A stretch of 26,440 nucleotides of DNA from a virus: IMG/VR virus record IMGVR_UViG_3300031576_000255, positions 1 through 26,440 of that record; one strand, given 5' to 3'. The position numbers and the translations under genes are program-made. The notes beneath the pieces were generated by a model that ran no database searches, was not told where the DNA came from, and was given only the letters and a program-made list of their open reading frames with translations. Below are positions 12,688 through 19,854 of the stretch, piece after piece; position 1 is the first letter of the stretch; every line of letters begins with the position of its first letter.

Positions 12688-12902
12688 GACTTCTCACCAT
12701 GCTTGTGAAGCTGCCGGATCTCGTCGTCCAGGATGGTATAGCCACGCTGGATCTCGTAGGCGATCTGCTCGCACACCTCGTTCGTTCGCCCCGGCTGGTC
12801 GTACTTCCGCAGCATGATCTCGGCCTGGACGCCGGCCTTCTGGAGTGCGGTCTTCAGCGTCTCGAGATTGGGGTCTTCCATCAGATCACTCCGCTCAGGC
12901 AT
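12684..12902 (-). CDS. Hypothetical helical protein, 72 aa
   Basis: The protein is helical and charged: [20 protein letters not shown], then [18 protein letters not shown] and [14 protein letters not shown]. The ATG at 12902 sits in AATGCCTGA and overlaps the previous stop, as at 11129. An in-frame ATG at 12881 with GGAG upstream would give 65 residues and cannot be excluded. No family is recognised. Its stop overlaps the pentapeptide gene start by 4 bases. Confidence 0.7.
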   Translation of the reverse strand: MPERSDLMEDPNLETLKTALQKAGVQAEIMLRKYDQPGRTNEVCEQIAYEIQRGYTILDDEIRQLHKHGEKS

Positions 12903-13101
12903 TGGCCAACACCTGAGATTTCTTCTCGGCTCGCTTGGTGCCATAGACGCGCTCCTCCCCACACCGCTCGCACTGGAACATGAGCTTGTAGTGATCGAGA
13001 AAACGGCCCCGCCGGCAGGCCAAGTTGACCGGTACTTTCCGCGTACTGCGATGCCGCGTGACTCCACAGTTCGAACAGATCAGGAACGGCTGATAGGGCA
13101 T
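12895..13101 (-). CDS. Zinc-ribbon protein, 68 aa
   Basis: MPYQPFLICSNCGVTRHRST begins the protein, and CERCGEERVYGTKRAEKKSQ provides the second Cys pair. The two CxxC pairs lie about 40 residues apart around a basic central part. This is a nucleic-acid-binding-type ribbon typical of early phage genes. GAGGAGG precedes the ATG at 13101, which I chose over a GTG 18 bases upstream. The gene overlaps the end of the 48-residue gene. Confidence 0.72.
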   Translation of the reverse strand: MPYQPFLICSNCGVTRHRSTRKVPVNLACRRGRFLDHYKLMFQCERCGEERVYGTKRAEKKSQVLANA

Positions 13102-13226
13102 CTTGCCTCCTCGCGGCACGGGGAGTCGTCAGGACACCTCATGTCCTCACCTGCTGCTAGCCCGTACCAGCGCCTGTCCTCCTCGCGAGGGTCGGGCCTG
13201 AGAGCTTTGGGCTTTTGGACTTCCAT
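13080..13226 (-). CDS. Leaderless first gene of the early operon, 48 aa
   Basis: The protein is polar and charged (MEVQKPKALRPDPREEDRRW), with three Cys in its second half (MRCPDDSPCREEARCP). No family is recognised. The ATG at 13226 coincides with the predicted +1 of the leftward promoter, and no ribosome site precedes it, so translation would need to be leaderless. If the transcript instead passes over it, the next gene has a strong ribosome site of its own. Confidence 0.55.
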   Translation of the reverse strand: MEVQKPKALRPDPREEDRRWYGLAAGEDMRCPDDSPCREEARCPISRS

Positions 13227-13232
13227 GCCCAC

Positions 13233-13261
13233 AATCTAGCGCCATATGACGGATTTGTCAA
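13233..13261 (-). promoter_or_regulatory. Leftward early promoter
   Basis: Minus strand TTGACA (13256-13261), 17 bp, TAGATT (13233-13238). The -10 box equals the lambda PRM -10 hexamer TAGATT. The predicted +1 is 13226, the A of an ATG. It should drive the early operon down to 7653, and an operator overlaps the -35 box. Confidence 0.65.
13247..13260. promoter_or_regulatory. Putative repressor operator
   Basis: TGACG-GATT-TGTCA on the plus strand covers the -35 box and upper spacer of the leftward promoter. Its centre is 25 bp from the centre of the operator at 13272. That spacing would let two repressor dimers contact each other, as in lambda OR. Confidence 0.65.
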
Positions 13262-13270
13262 CAGGAGATG

Positions 13271-13299
13271 TTGACGTATCCGTCACGGCAGCGTATCAT
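13271..13299 (+). promoter_or_regulatory. Rightward repressor promoter, leaderless
   Basis: TTGACG (13271-13276), 17 bp, TATCAT (13294-13299). The predicted +1 is 13306 or 13307, at the ATG of the XRE-type gene. This is the layout of lambda PRM, whose cI message is leaderless. The operator at 13272-13285 overlaps its -35 box, which would give autorepression. Confidence 0.68.
13272..13285. promoter_or_regulatory. Putative repressor operator (perfect arms)
   Basis: TGACG-TATC-CGTCA: 5-base arms on a 4-base centre. Minus-strand reading of the 13247 site gives TTGACAAATCCGTCA, and this site with its leading T reads TTGACGTATCCGTCA, identical at 13 of 15 bases. Confidence 0.68.
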
Positions 13300-13306
13300 G
13301 TATTCG

Positions 13307-13504
13307 ATGGCACAGAATTTCCTCGGATTGGTCCACTCGGCAGGTTACACCCTGACTTCCTTGGGGAAAACCCTGGACCTGGACCGCTCCTATCTGTCGA
13401 ATGTGGGGGCCGGCCGTAGGCCGCTCAAGCTGGCTAGGGCCATCAAGATCGCCAAGGCACTCAAGACTAGTCCGGAGGCGCTTCTGCGGGCCGTGACGCG
13501 ATGA
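13307..13504 (+). CDS. XRE/Cro-type HTH repressor, 65 aa
   Basis: A single five-helix HTH domain fills the protein. TLTSLGKTLDLDRSYLSNVG is the helix-turn-helix, with GRRPLKLARAIKIAKALKTS after it. The length matches lambda Cro (66 aa). It is a DNA-binding homodimer by family, and the two flanking palindromes are the likely operators. The ATG at 13307 coincides with the predicted +1 of the promoter, so the mRNA is leaderless; the upstream ATG at 13298 is inside the -10 box and 13268 is before the promoter. It has no CI-type cleavage domain, so SOS-type induction cannot be read from this gene. Its 3' end overlaps the converging virion operon by 38 bp. Confidence 0.85.
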   Translation: MAQNFLGLVHSAGYTLTSLGKTLDLDRSYLSNVGAGRRPLKLARAIKIAKALKTSPEALLRAVTR

Positions 13505-13724
13505 GCGAGGCGCGTATGCTGTGGATCTCGTCCCGTAGTTCCTGGTAGTCATTTCGGAGTTCGGCGAGGCTATGGGGGATGTCGTTCGTCAGGCTGGTTT
13601 CGACGCGGATCAGCCGCCCATCCATCTCACCGAGCCTGTCGTGAATCTTGTCCACCTTGGAGAGAAGCCGCTGGCCGGCCCAACCAAGCACGCCGACCGC
13701 GACTGAAGCGAGCACTTCGATCAT
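13467..13724 (-). CDS. Membrane-anchored coiled-coil protein, 85 aa, end of virion operon
   Basis: An N-terminal hydrophobic helix (EVLASVAVGVLGWAGQRLL) precedes a coiled coil: KVDKIHDRLGEMDGRLIRVE, then LAELRNDYQELRDEIHSIRA. This is the build of small phage proteins seen near lysis or tail-end genes (inner-membrane spanin-like or XhlA-like), but no motif proves either. It overlaps the preceding gene by 4 bases (ATGA) and converges with the XRE gene. Confidence 0.7.
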   Translation of the reverse strand: MIEVLASVAVGVLGWAGQRLLSKVDKIHDRLGEMDGRLIRVETSLTNDIPHSLAELRNDYQELRDEIHSIRASLIASRPAEAPPD

Positions 13725-14494
13725 GCGGCCCCCAAGAAGATTCGCTTCGGCCAGGTGTAGGCTCGCAACTCACACCACGCCACCCGCGCCTCGTCGGGCG
13801 TGAGCAACGTATGCCGTCTGTGACATGCCCGCCTCCACGTGAGGTAGTGTGTGAACTGCGCGAAATCCACGAGACGGCCCACGAATGGAAGCGCGCCCAG
13901 GCCGGCGAGGTTGAGCAAGAAGATCATGCCGCCTGACATCGGGTTAAACGAGATTTCGCCCCAAATGGACGTAAATCGGCTGATCGTATTCCCCGTAGGG
14001 GCGGTGCTGTGAGCCACGCCCGCAAAGATACTTTGCTCGTCATCGAAATCCGTGATTCCCCAAGTTCCTCCGCCTGGTCGATACAAAGCGGCGTTGGAAA
14101 CATCGTTAGGACCACCATCCTCGTAGGATGTATTAGAATTAGTCACACTGACAAAGTTTGTGGGCCTCGTCCCCGCTGAATTGGTAAAATATGCTTCGCG
14201 GAGGATTGCTACGGGACCGGACACATAGCGATGCCGTGCCCCGGCGGTAAACACGCCGCTGTATGCCTGCATTGGTCCCGGCCAACTGACGTTGAGGGCC
14301 TGCTCGATTAACGTCTCGTTAGTGGAACCGGATATGTAAGTCGTATTGTTGTCATGCGTGGCAGGACCCACTCTCCCCCCGCCAATCTGCATCGAAGCAT
14401 TCTTATTGGCGCCGCCAACATTGGAGAAATCGTCATACCCCGCCGGTAGATCGTGCGGCGCGCCGGAAATGGTGTACCAGAATTCCTGAGCCAT
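13721..14494 (-). CDS. Hypothetical virion or tail protein, 257 aa
   Basis: MAQEFWYTISGAPHDLPAGY opens a beta-rich, Gly/Asn/Ser/Thr-rich protein (about residues 1-180) that looks like a phage fibre or sheath-associated structural domain. A hydrophobic stretch (GGMIFLLNLAGLGALPFVG) and a basic C-terminal helix region (HYLTWRRACHRRHTLL) follow. The late position after the tail-fibre-like gene suggests a virion or assembly component. No family is recognised. Confidence 0.66.
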   Translation of the reverse strand: MAQEFWYTISGAPHDLPAGYDDFSNVGGANKNASMQIGGGRVGPATHDNNTTYISGSTNETLIEQALNVSWPGPMQAYSGVFTAGARHRYVSGPVAILREAYFTNSAGTRPTNFVSVTNSNTSYEDGGPNDVSNAALYRPGGGTWGITDFDDEQSIFAGVAHSTAPTGNTISRFTSIWGEISFNPMSGGMIFLLNLAGLGALPFVGRLVDFAQFTHYLTWRRACHRRHTLLTPDEARVAWCELRAYTWPKRIFLGAA

Positions 14495-14506
14495 GCCGGG
14501 ACTGCC

Positions 14507-15685
14507 CTAGACCGAGACCAGCACGATTTCGCCACCCTCGACCGTGATGTCGTTGTCCGCCGTACCGGTACCCGTCAGCCGCACCTCCACCGCGTTCGCC
14601 CATGTCACCGTACTCGAAGACGTGACGTTGTTGTAAGCGGCGGTAAGTTGGGCATTCGTCGGACCCACAACGCCCTGGGCTCCGGCACGGAACGTCGTCG
14701 CAGCCGTACGCACGATGAGCGCGCCGACCAGCCAATGCCCGGCCTGACTCACGGTCGGCGTGAATGCGATCAGAACGGTGTCGTTTGCTCCCTCGATGAG
14801 CCTGATCCGTATGGTCTTGACTGTCGCGTTGTTCGCCGTCAGGCCCCAGAAGACGCACCGGACAGCCTCGCCGTTCGTGGCCAGCTTGGCGGCGGTCAGG
14901 CTGTAGGTGGCGAGGATGTCTTCGCCACCTCCAACGTTTCCGGTGGTGGAAGTCACGCTCGAGAGGTACTTGTCCACCCCGGTTAGACTGGTCCCGGAAA
15001 TTGCCGGCAGCGGGCCCACGGTCTGATTGGCTCCCGATACCGGGATGATCGCTAGCGTCGTCGTCGAGTCGGCCGTGCCTACCGCGCGGCTGAGCGTGGG
15101 AGCCGTTGCCGTTATGGACCCGGCGGTGGCGCTGACGTAGTACACGGACCCGGCAGAGAGACCAGCAAGGCCCGTCACCTGGCCGCCGACGCGGATACTC
15201 ACGGTAGCACCGGATGCGACGCCTGTCACCACGAACCCAACAGCGGTAGCCGTTGTGGACGAGTAGTTGTTGTCAGCGTCTGCCCTATACCAGCGGCCCG
15301 TCGTCAGGCCCCCAGTGCCATCCGAGAGGTACACGCAATCATTGGCCGATAGCGCTGCGCCAGCCGTGCCACTGATGTCGAGGTTGACATTGAAGCTCGG
15401 GGTGGCCGCTACGCTGTCGATCGTCCATATCGCTGACGTGGGCGGGTCTGAATCCGTGCTAGGCGCAAGCGTGAACTTGTAGCTCGCTGCCGAGAGGAAG
15501 ATCCTGGCTCGGCCAGCACTGTCCAACACGATGGGGTTAGCGTTAGCGCTCGCCCCGGCCTCGTCACTGTACGTCGTGAGCTTCGTGGTCGTCCCGGCCG
15601 TATACGTGAAGAGCAGGGCGCCATTCGCAACGGTGCCGCTGTTGTTGAAGAACTGGTGGTATGGAAACGGCGCAACAGTAGGCAT
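14507..15685 (-). CDS. Tail-fibre-like structural protein, 392 aa
   Basis: The N-terminus (FPYHQFFNNSGTVANGALLF, TYTAGTTTKLTTYSDEAGAS, then NPIVLDSAGRARIFL) is the standard phage module that attaches a fibre or spike to the virion. The rest is a Gly/Ser/Thr/Ala-rich beta-sheet region (for example GQVTGLAGLSAGSVYYVSAT) ending in a compact domain with TWANAVEVRLTGTGTADNDI. A role in host attachment is likely. No catalytic pair or chaperone domain is seen, so it may be a fibre rather than an enzymatic spike. Confidence 0.75.
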   Translation of the reverse strand: MPTVAPFPYHQFFNNSGTVANGALLFTYTAGTTTKLTTYSDEAGASANANPIVLDSAGRARIFLSAASYKFTLAPSTDSDPPTSAIWTIDSVAATPSFNVNLDISGTAGAALSANDCVYLSDGTGGLTTGRWYRADADNNYSSTTATAVGFVVTGVASGATVSIRVGGQVTGLAGLSAGSVYYVSATAGSITATAPTLSRAVGTADSTTTLAIIPVSGANQTVGPLPAISGTSLTGVDKYLSSVTSTTGNVGGGEDILATYSLTAAKLATNGEAVRCVFWGLTANNATVKTIRIRLIEGANDTVLIAFTPTVSQAGHWLVGALIVRTAATTFRAGAQGVVGPTNAQLTAAYNNVTSSSTVTWANAVEVRLTGTGTADNDITVEGGEIVLVSV

Positions 15686-16417
15686 CTAAGACCCCAAGAG
15701 TTTGAGGATTTCCTTCGCCTGTGGCTTGGCGATGCCGTACACCTGCCGAAGCGCATCCGTGATCTGTCCGTCCGAGAGCTTGTGCTCCGTGCGCCAACGT
15801 AGGATGTTCTGGGCCATGTTCTGGCCTTCGCTGGCAACCGCGCCGCCAGCTTTGGCGGCAGACGCTCGTGCGGCCTGAGCTGCCGCAAATTCCCGAACCG
15901 GAGTCATGCCGAGCCCACGGATAGTCTTCTCGGCAGCAGCAACGCCCTTGGCCCGAGCAGCAGCAAGCGCTTCCTTGGCGGCAGCGCCTTGAGCGCCCTT
16001 GAGCCGCGCCATGAATTTCAGCATGCCGTGGCGGGCAAGCGGTCCTCCAATGGCACCTGTCGCAGCGCCCGTGAGCGCCTCTACCGGGCCGCGCCTCGCA
16101 CCCTCTACGGCCCCAATAGCGGCCCCGCCACCCGGTGTGGCGGCAAACCTCAGCGCAGCGCCACCAGCACGCCCCAGCGCGCCGACCGCAGGGCCAGCCA
16201 ATGGAAGCGTGGCCGCAGTCGCAATTGCTGTGCCAATTCCGGGACGAGCACCCCTCAGCGCTTCCGGGCCGCCAGCAGCGACCTTGCTCCCTGCCATGTA
16301 CTCCTGCTTCGCCTGCTCAGCCAAGGCATTCCGCGCCTCAGCGTCGGCTTGTGCGGGTCGGACGATAGCCACACGCTGTACGTCGCGTTGCTGCCGGTAC
16401 TTCTCCCAGGGAGGCAT
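15686..16417 (-). CDS. Putative virion/DNA-ejection-associated protein, 243 aa
   Basis: MPPWEKYRQQRDVQRVAIVR, then an Ala/Gly-rich hydrophobic region (about residues 55-130: PGIGTAIATAATLPLAGPAV) that could insert in the membrane, then helical C-terminus with KLSDGQITDALRQVYGIAKP. This matches small internal virion proteins of P22-like phages in composition and place. The start TGATG overlaps the upstream stop. Function is inferred from context only. Confidence 0.62.
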   Translation of the reverse strand: MPPWEKYRQQRDVQRVAIVRPAQADAEARNALAEQAKQEYMAGSKVAAGGPEALRGARPGIGTAIATAATLPLAGPAVGALGRAGGAALRFAATPGGGAAIGAVEGARRGPVEALTGAATGAIGGPLARHGMLKFMARLKGAQGAAAKEALAAARAKGVAAAEKTIRGLGMTPVREFAAAQAARASAAKAGGAVASEGQNMAQNILRWRTEHKLSDGQITDALRQVYGIAKPQAKEILKLLGS

Positions 16418-17766
16418 CAGATCTTCTCCCAACTGGTCGGATCTGCCGGATCGCCGCCCTTGAAACGGTAGCCATCCTCTACCACGCCGACCTCCGGAGT
16501 GTTGAGAGTCTCGATCGACTTGCCGGCATCTTCCTCGTTTCCAAAGATTACGTCTTCGGGGATCTTGTAGCGCTTCGCAGTGCTGCTAATCCGGCCCCTA
16601 ATCGACCGGGCATGTTCGTCATTCCCAGTCATGAACTCGTCCGCGAGCCGTGCGTACTTCTCCAACTCCGTCACCGGCACACCGGCACCACCCAGCATGA
16701 TCTTTTCGGCCGCGCCCTCGATTCTGGCCAGTAGCGACTGCCCCGACGCGCTGCGTGCGTATTCCGATTCACGCACAACCGACGTGGGATCGAGGATCTT
16801 CTGGAACGTCACGAGGACAGCCTGTGAACCGGCCGCCAAGTCGCCGCGCTTGGCAGCCGCAAGCCCGGTCTTCATCAGACCGCCTTGCCGACGCAGTTCG
16901 CGTGCCGTTGCGTTTGCCTTGTCCCATTGCGTAGTCAGACGGTTGATGACGTTGGATTCGGCCGCCGGAGAGAGCCCGGCCTCACCTTCGGGCTTCCTGG
17001 TCGCGGCAGCCTCCCGGCCCTTCAGCGCTAGGATCTCGCCGACTTTCGCCGGATCGCCGGCCGTGTATGCCTGGGCAAGCTGCTGATCGAGAGTCAACGC
17101 CTTCTCCGGCTCCTCCATGCCCTCGGCTACCGTCTGCCAGTCGCCCTCCGGAGCACGCTCCACCACCTTCTGACCCTTCCCGAGGGTCAGGCGCTCAGGC
17201 CTCGGCGCTTGGTAGCCGACCATGGACCGAATCGCCTGCTGTGCCTCGGCCGGGTCGTCCGGGAGTTCGGCGCCCATGCTCGCCGCTAGCGGCTTGAGCT
17301 TCGCACCAGCCATCGGATACATGCGCGCAAAGCCCTCCGGAGACAGCCCGGCCAGGAACGTCCCCACCCTCGAGGCGTGCTGCATGTTCACTTCGTCGGC
17401 GCGATCGGTCATGGATTGGAACGAGCCAACCGCATCCATCCACTTCTTAGCTTCCGCTGGCCCACCAATTTGGATCATGCGGCGACCGAGCATCGCAGGG
17501 TCTTGACCGTCATACGTCTCGAGCGCCCCCATCATCGCCGAGTCGCGCTTCGAGACGGCTTCCTCCTGGGCCTTCACCTTGCGCTCAACATCACGCTTCT
17601 GGAAATGCTCCGTCAGGCCGGCTCCGACGTTTTGAGCAGTACCAGCGAGGATCTCCCCCATCCGAGCCGCGCCCTCGGCGCGCTGCCGGCCGCCCTCCAT
17701 CAACAGCTCGGAGATGGCGCTCGGGTTAGAGTAGCCACCGTAACCACCATAACCTCTCCTGGGCAT
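16417..17766 (-). CDS. Putative DNA-ejection/internal virion protein, 449 aa
   Basis: A long helical protein with Gly/Tyr-rich start (MPRRGYGGYGGYSNPSAIS). The central part has low homology. The C-terminal half has QAVLVTFQKILDPTSVVRES plus EYARSASGQSLL and ends EDGYRFKGGDPADPTSWEKI. These are recurring blocks in tailed-phage internal proteins encoded between stabilisation and tail genes. P22 gp16/gp20 are functional analogues that enter the host with DNA. AGGAG precedes the ATG at 17766. Confidence 0.65.
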   Translation of the reverse strand: MPRRGYGGYGGYSNPSAISELLMEGGRQRAEGAARMGEILAGTAQNVGAGLTEHFQKRDVERKVKAQEEAVSKRDSAMMGALETYDGQDPAMLGRRMIQIGGPAEAKKWMDAVGSFQSMTDRADEVNMQHASRVGTFLAGLSPEGFARMYPMAGAKLKPLAASMGAELPDDPAEAQQAIRSMVGYQAPRPERLTLGKGQKVVERAPEGDWQTVAEGMEEPEKALTLDQQLAQAYTAGDPAKVGEILALKGREAAATRKPEGEAGLSPAAESNVINRLTTQWDKANATARELRRQGGLMKTGLAAAKRGDLAAGSQAVLVTFQKILDPTSVVRESEYARSASGQSLLARIEGAAEKIMLGGAGVPVTELEKYARLADEFMTGNDEHARSIRGRISSTAKRYKIPEDVIFGNEEDAGKSIETLNTPEVGVVEDGYRFKGGDPADPTSWEKI

Positions 17767-17775
17767 CACGCGCTC

Positions 17776-18435
17776 CTAGTAGCCGCCTTCGTCACCAGTA
17801 TAAAGACCCGGCGGCGGCGGGATGTCCTCACCACCTCCTCCACCACCACGACCGCCGAAGTGACGGCCGTACTCGAGCTGGCCCTTGGTCAGGTCGGCGC
17901 CGGTCTGAGCCTGCCACTGCGCGAACAGCGGATCATACTCGGACTTGGCCCCCTGGAATTCTCGCTCGTGAGCTTGAAGCGCGCGATTGTAGGCGCCCTC
18001 GTACTCCTGGCTGCCGAACTTTTGACCGTACTCTAGCAGGTCCCTGAGCGTCCCTCCCGTGCGTAGCACGCCACGAGCCGCAGCGCCCCTTTCCATCGCA
18101 TCCCGGCCAGCGCCGAGACGGAACTGGAACCCCGGGTCGCTCTGGAGGCTCTCCGCGGTAGGGGCCTGGAAGCGTGGAGCCTTGAAGCCAGGCGCACCGC
18201 GGACCTGGAAGAATGACGACGGATCCATCTGTGGACCACCGCCCCCGCCGCCGCCTCCCCCGCTTTCCTCCGGCTGTCCCATGAGCTGGTCGAACCAGGA
18301 CGGCCCCTGCTCAACCTGTGGCTCGGCAGGGGCCCCCGACGGATAGTAATTGCCCCAACTAGACCCCGGCCGAGCGGTGTCACTCCCACTAGCCATGTCC
18401 GACATGTACGGATCTTCGGCATATCTCGACAGCAT
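17776..18435 (-). CDS. Putative DNA-transfer/ejection protein, 219 aa
   Basis: The core DPGFQFRLGAGRDAMERGAA, then RGVLRTGGTLRDLLEYGQKF and GSQEYEGAYNRAL, is a pattern I associate with DNA-transfer proteins of podoviruses. Gly runs (nine in a row, coded near 18240-18262, and again near the C-terminus) make flexible linkers. AGGAGAAGG precedes the ATG at 18435. Confidence 0.66.
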   Translation of the reverse strand: MLSRYAEDPYMSDMASGSDTARPGSSWGNYYPSGAPAEPQVEQGPSWFDQLMGQPEESGGGGGGGGGPQMDPSSFFQVRGAPGFKAPRFQAPTAESLQSDPGFQFRLGAGRDAMERGAAARGVLRTGGTLRDLLEYGQKFGSQEYEGAYNRALQAHEREFQGAKSEYDPLFAQWQAQTGADLTKGQLEYGRHFGGRGGGGGGEDIPPPPGLYTGDEGGY

Positions 18436-18444
18436 TGCCTTCTC

Positions 18445-18969
18445 CTAGAATGGATTCCTTGCCACTCCGCCAGGTGTACTGTACTGAAGGGCTTCCCGCC
18501 CGGGCCTCCTCGTAGCCCTTCGCGTCATCATTGCTGTCTCAGCGGCTGGGGCCGCCTGCTGGAGCATGCCGCCGAGGGTGTTCCCCATCTGCTGAGCGGC
18601 CGCCGCCTTCTGGGCCCCTGCCTCGCGTATCATCCGACCAATACCAAAAGGTCCGGGTCTTGGCGCTGGACCGGCTGCTGGTGCAGCGCCCGGTGCCTGC
18701 GGACTACCAGGCGCCCGAAGTTTCGTCACGTCGATGCCGGAGGGCATTCCGTAGCGGTCAATGCCTTTCTTCCCATAGCGCTGGAACCAGGACTGCCAGT
18801 TGTTGCGGTAGATGTCGAGCGCTTCCTTGCGTCTGGCTTCGCCAGCCATCTCCCGGCGCCGTTCCTCGGCAATTGCGGCTTGGTTCGAGCGCTCCTGAGC
18901 CTTGTTGGCCGAGCGCTGAGACAGCGCCGACACACCTCCCCCAACGAGACCGGCAACAGCAGGGATCAC
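18445..18969 (-). CDS. Putative virion/ejection protein, 174 aa, GTG start
   Basis: A hydrophobic N-terminal helix (MIPAVAGLVGGGVSALSQRS) is followed by a charged coiled region (KAQERSNQAAIAEERRREMA). Then comes WQSWFQRYGKKGIDRYGMPS and a Pro/Ala-rich tail with RRATRRPGREALQY. It sits with the ejection genes and probably assembles in the capsid vertex. The GTG at 18969 lies 20 bases beyond the nearest ribosome site, and the frame stays open upstream, so the exact start is not certain. Confidence 0.62.
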   Translation of the reverse strand: MIPAVAGLVGGGVSALSQRSANKAQERSNQAAIAEERRREMAGEARRKEALDIYRNNWQSWFQRYGKKGIDRYGMPSGIDVTKLRAPGSPQAPGAAPAAGPAPRPGPFGIGRMIREAGAQKAAAAQQMGNTLGGMLQQAAPAAETAMMTRRATRRPGREALQYSTPGGVARNPF

Positions 18970-18988
18970 AGCAGCGGCTGGCGTATAG

Positions 18989-19348
18989 CTACCCTCCCAG
19001 CGGCATCACGAACGTATCCATCTTCACCGGGACCGCCCCTAGCCGCTCGAGGAGCCGTCCCGTCATCGCCTCATCAGAACCCACGAACGCCCAAGCACTA
19101 CCTAGATTGTGCGCCGCTTCCTTGGCCCCGCGCAACAGTGCCCGCGTCACGCCAGCCGTGCGATGTTTGGGAGAAATCCACGTCCCCTCCCAATGCGTGG
19201 CCCGGTAGAGCGTCACGCACCCGGCGAGTTCCCCGTCCACCTCGACGCCTACCACCTGGACATCTCCCGGCGGTAGGAGCGGGGCCACCTGCGGCATACA
19301 AGTAGCCTCGAGCTTGGACCACTCCTCCGGCGGCAGCATGCGCGTCAT
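18989..19348 (-). CDS. GNAT-family acetyltransferase-like protein, 119 aa
   Basis: VEVDGELAGCVTLYRATHWE, then GTWISPKHRTAGVTRALLRG, then AFVGSDEAMTGRLLERLGA and a closing beta strand follow the GNAT fold order. The R-T-A-G-V-T loop is the acetyl-CoA phosphate-binding motif (R/Q-x-x-G-x-G/A) with Thr in the last position. It is short but nearly complete. The substrate is unknown. It is placed within the virion operon between the tail-factor genes, an arrangement found in many tailed phages, perhaps to modify a host or virion protein. TGATG overlap fixes the ATG at 19348. Confidence 0.75.
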   Translation of the reverse strand: MTRMLPPEEWSKLEATCMPQVAPLLPPGDVQVVGVEVDGELAGCVTLYRATHWEGTWISPKHRTAGVTRALLRGAKEAAHNLGSAWAFVGSDEAMTGRLLERLGAVPVKMDTFVMPLGG

Positions 19349-19854
19349 CACGTCGGCACCTTCTCCAAAAACACGTCCAGGCGATACTGCATAGACGTGG
19401 CGCCCACCGAGGTGTAGGCCGTGGCGTATGTGATTGGGCTGTTCACGTCAGAGTATATCGTAAGCGTCCCACTCTGAATCGTCGTCGCGGTGTTTCCCGT
19501 GATAGCCGCGCCACTCTGGGACGGGGAATTCGACAGGTCCGTCCAAGAGAACGTCACTGTCAGGCTGCTCGAGGTCGTCGCGGCCCGCGTGATCCTGGTG
19601 TAATAGGTGATCTTGTAGTACCCACCCGTAGCAGTGCCATCGGTCAGATCGGTTGCACCGATCGCCGCTCCCTGCACCGTTTTGTGAACGCTGTTGACCC
19701 TCGTCGTCGCCTCGTCCACGTCGTCCACCAGCCTCGTGAACCACTCCAGCCAGACATCGCCCACGCGCCCAGCCAACGGGTCACCCCCCCCGCGGAATTC
19801 CGGGCGTGCTGGCTTGGCGATCTGATCCGAAACGGGAGGCGGGGCGAAGGCCAT
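19348..19854 (-). CDS. Virion structural protein, 168 aa
   Basis: A helical N-terminus (DVWLEWFTRLVDDVDEATTR) is followed by a beta-sandwich-like C-terminal domain (YYKITYYTRITRAATTSSSL, then SVGATSMQYRLDVFLEKV). This resembles small phage virion proteins encoded after the P22 gp10-like gene. A tail- or neck-associated role is inferred from order. It overlaps the GNAT gene by one base. Confidence 0.65.
   Translation of the reverse strand: MAFAPPPVSDQIAKPARPEFRGGGDPLAGRVGDVWLEWFTRLVDDVDEATTRVNSVHKTVQGAAIGATDLTDGTATGGYYKITYYTRITRAATTSSSLTVTFSWTDLSNSPSQSGAAITGNTATTIQSGTLTIYSDVNSPITYATAYTSVGATSMQYRLDVFLEKVPT

Noticed and set aside
12178-12817. Long plus-strand frames of Val-Gln-Val-Gly and Leu-Ala-Leu repeats
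   Set aside because: They are the reverse complement of the pentapeptide repeats, whose minus-strand frame has family-typical protein sequence and gene coupling.
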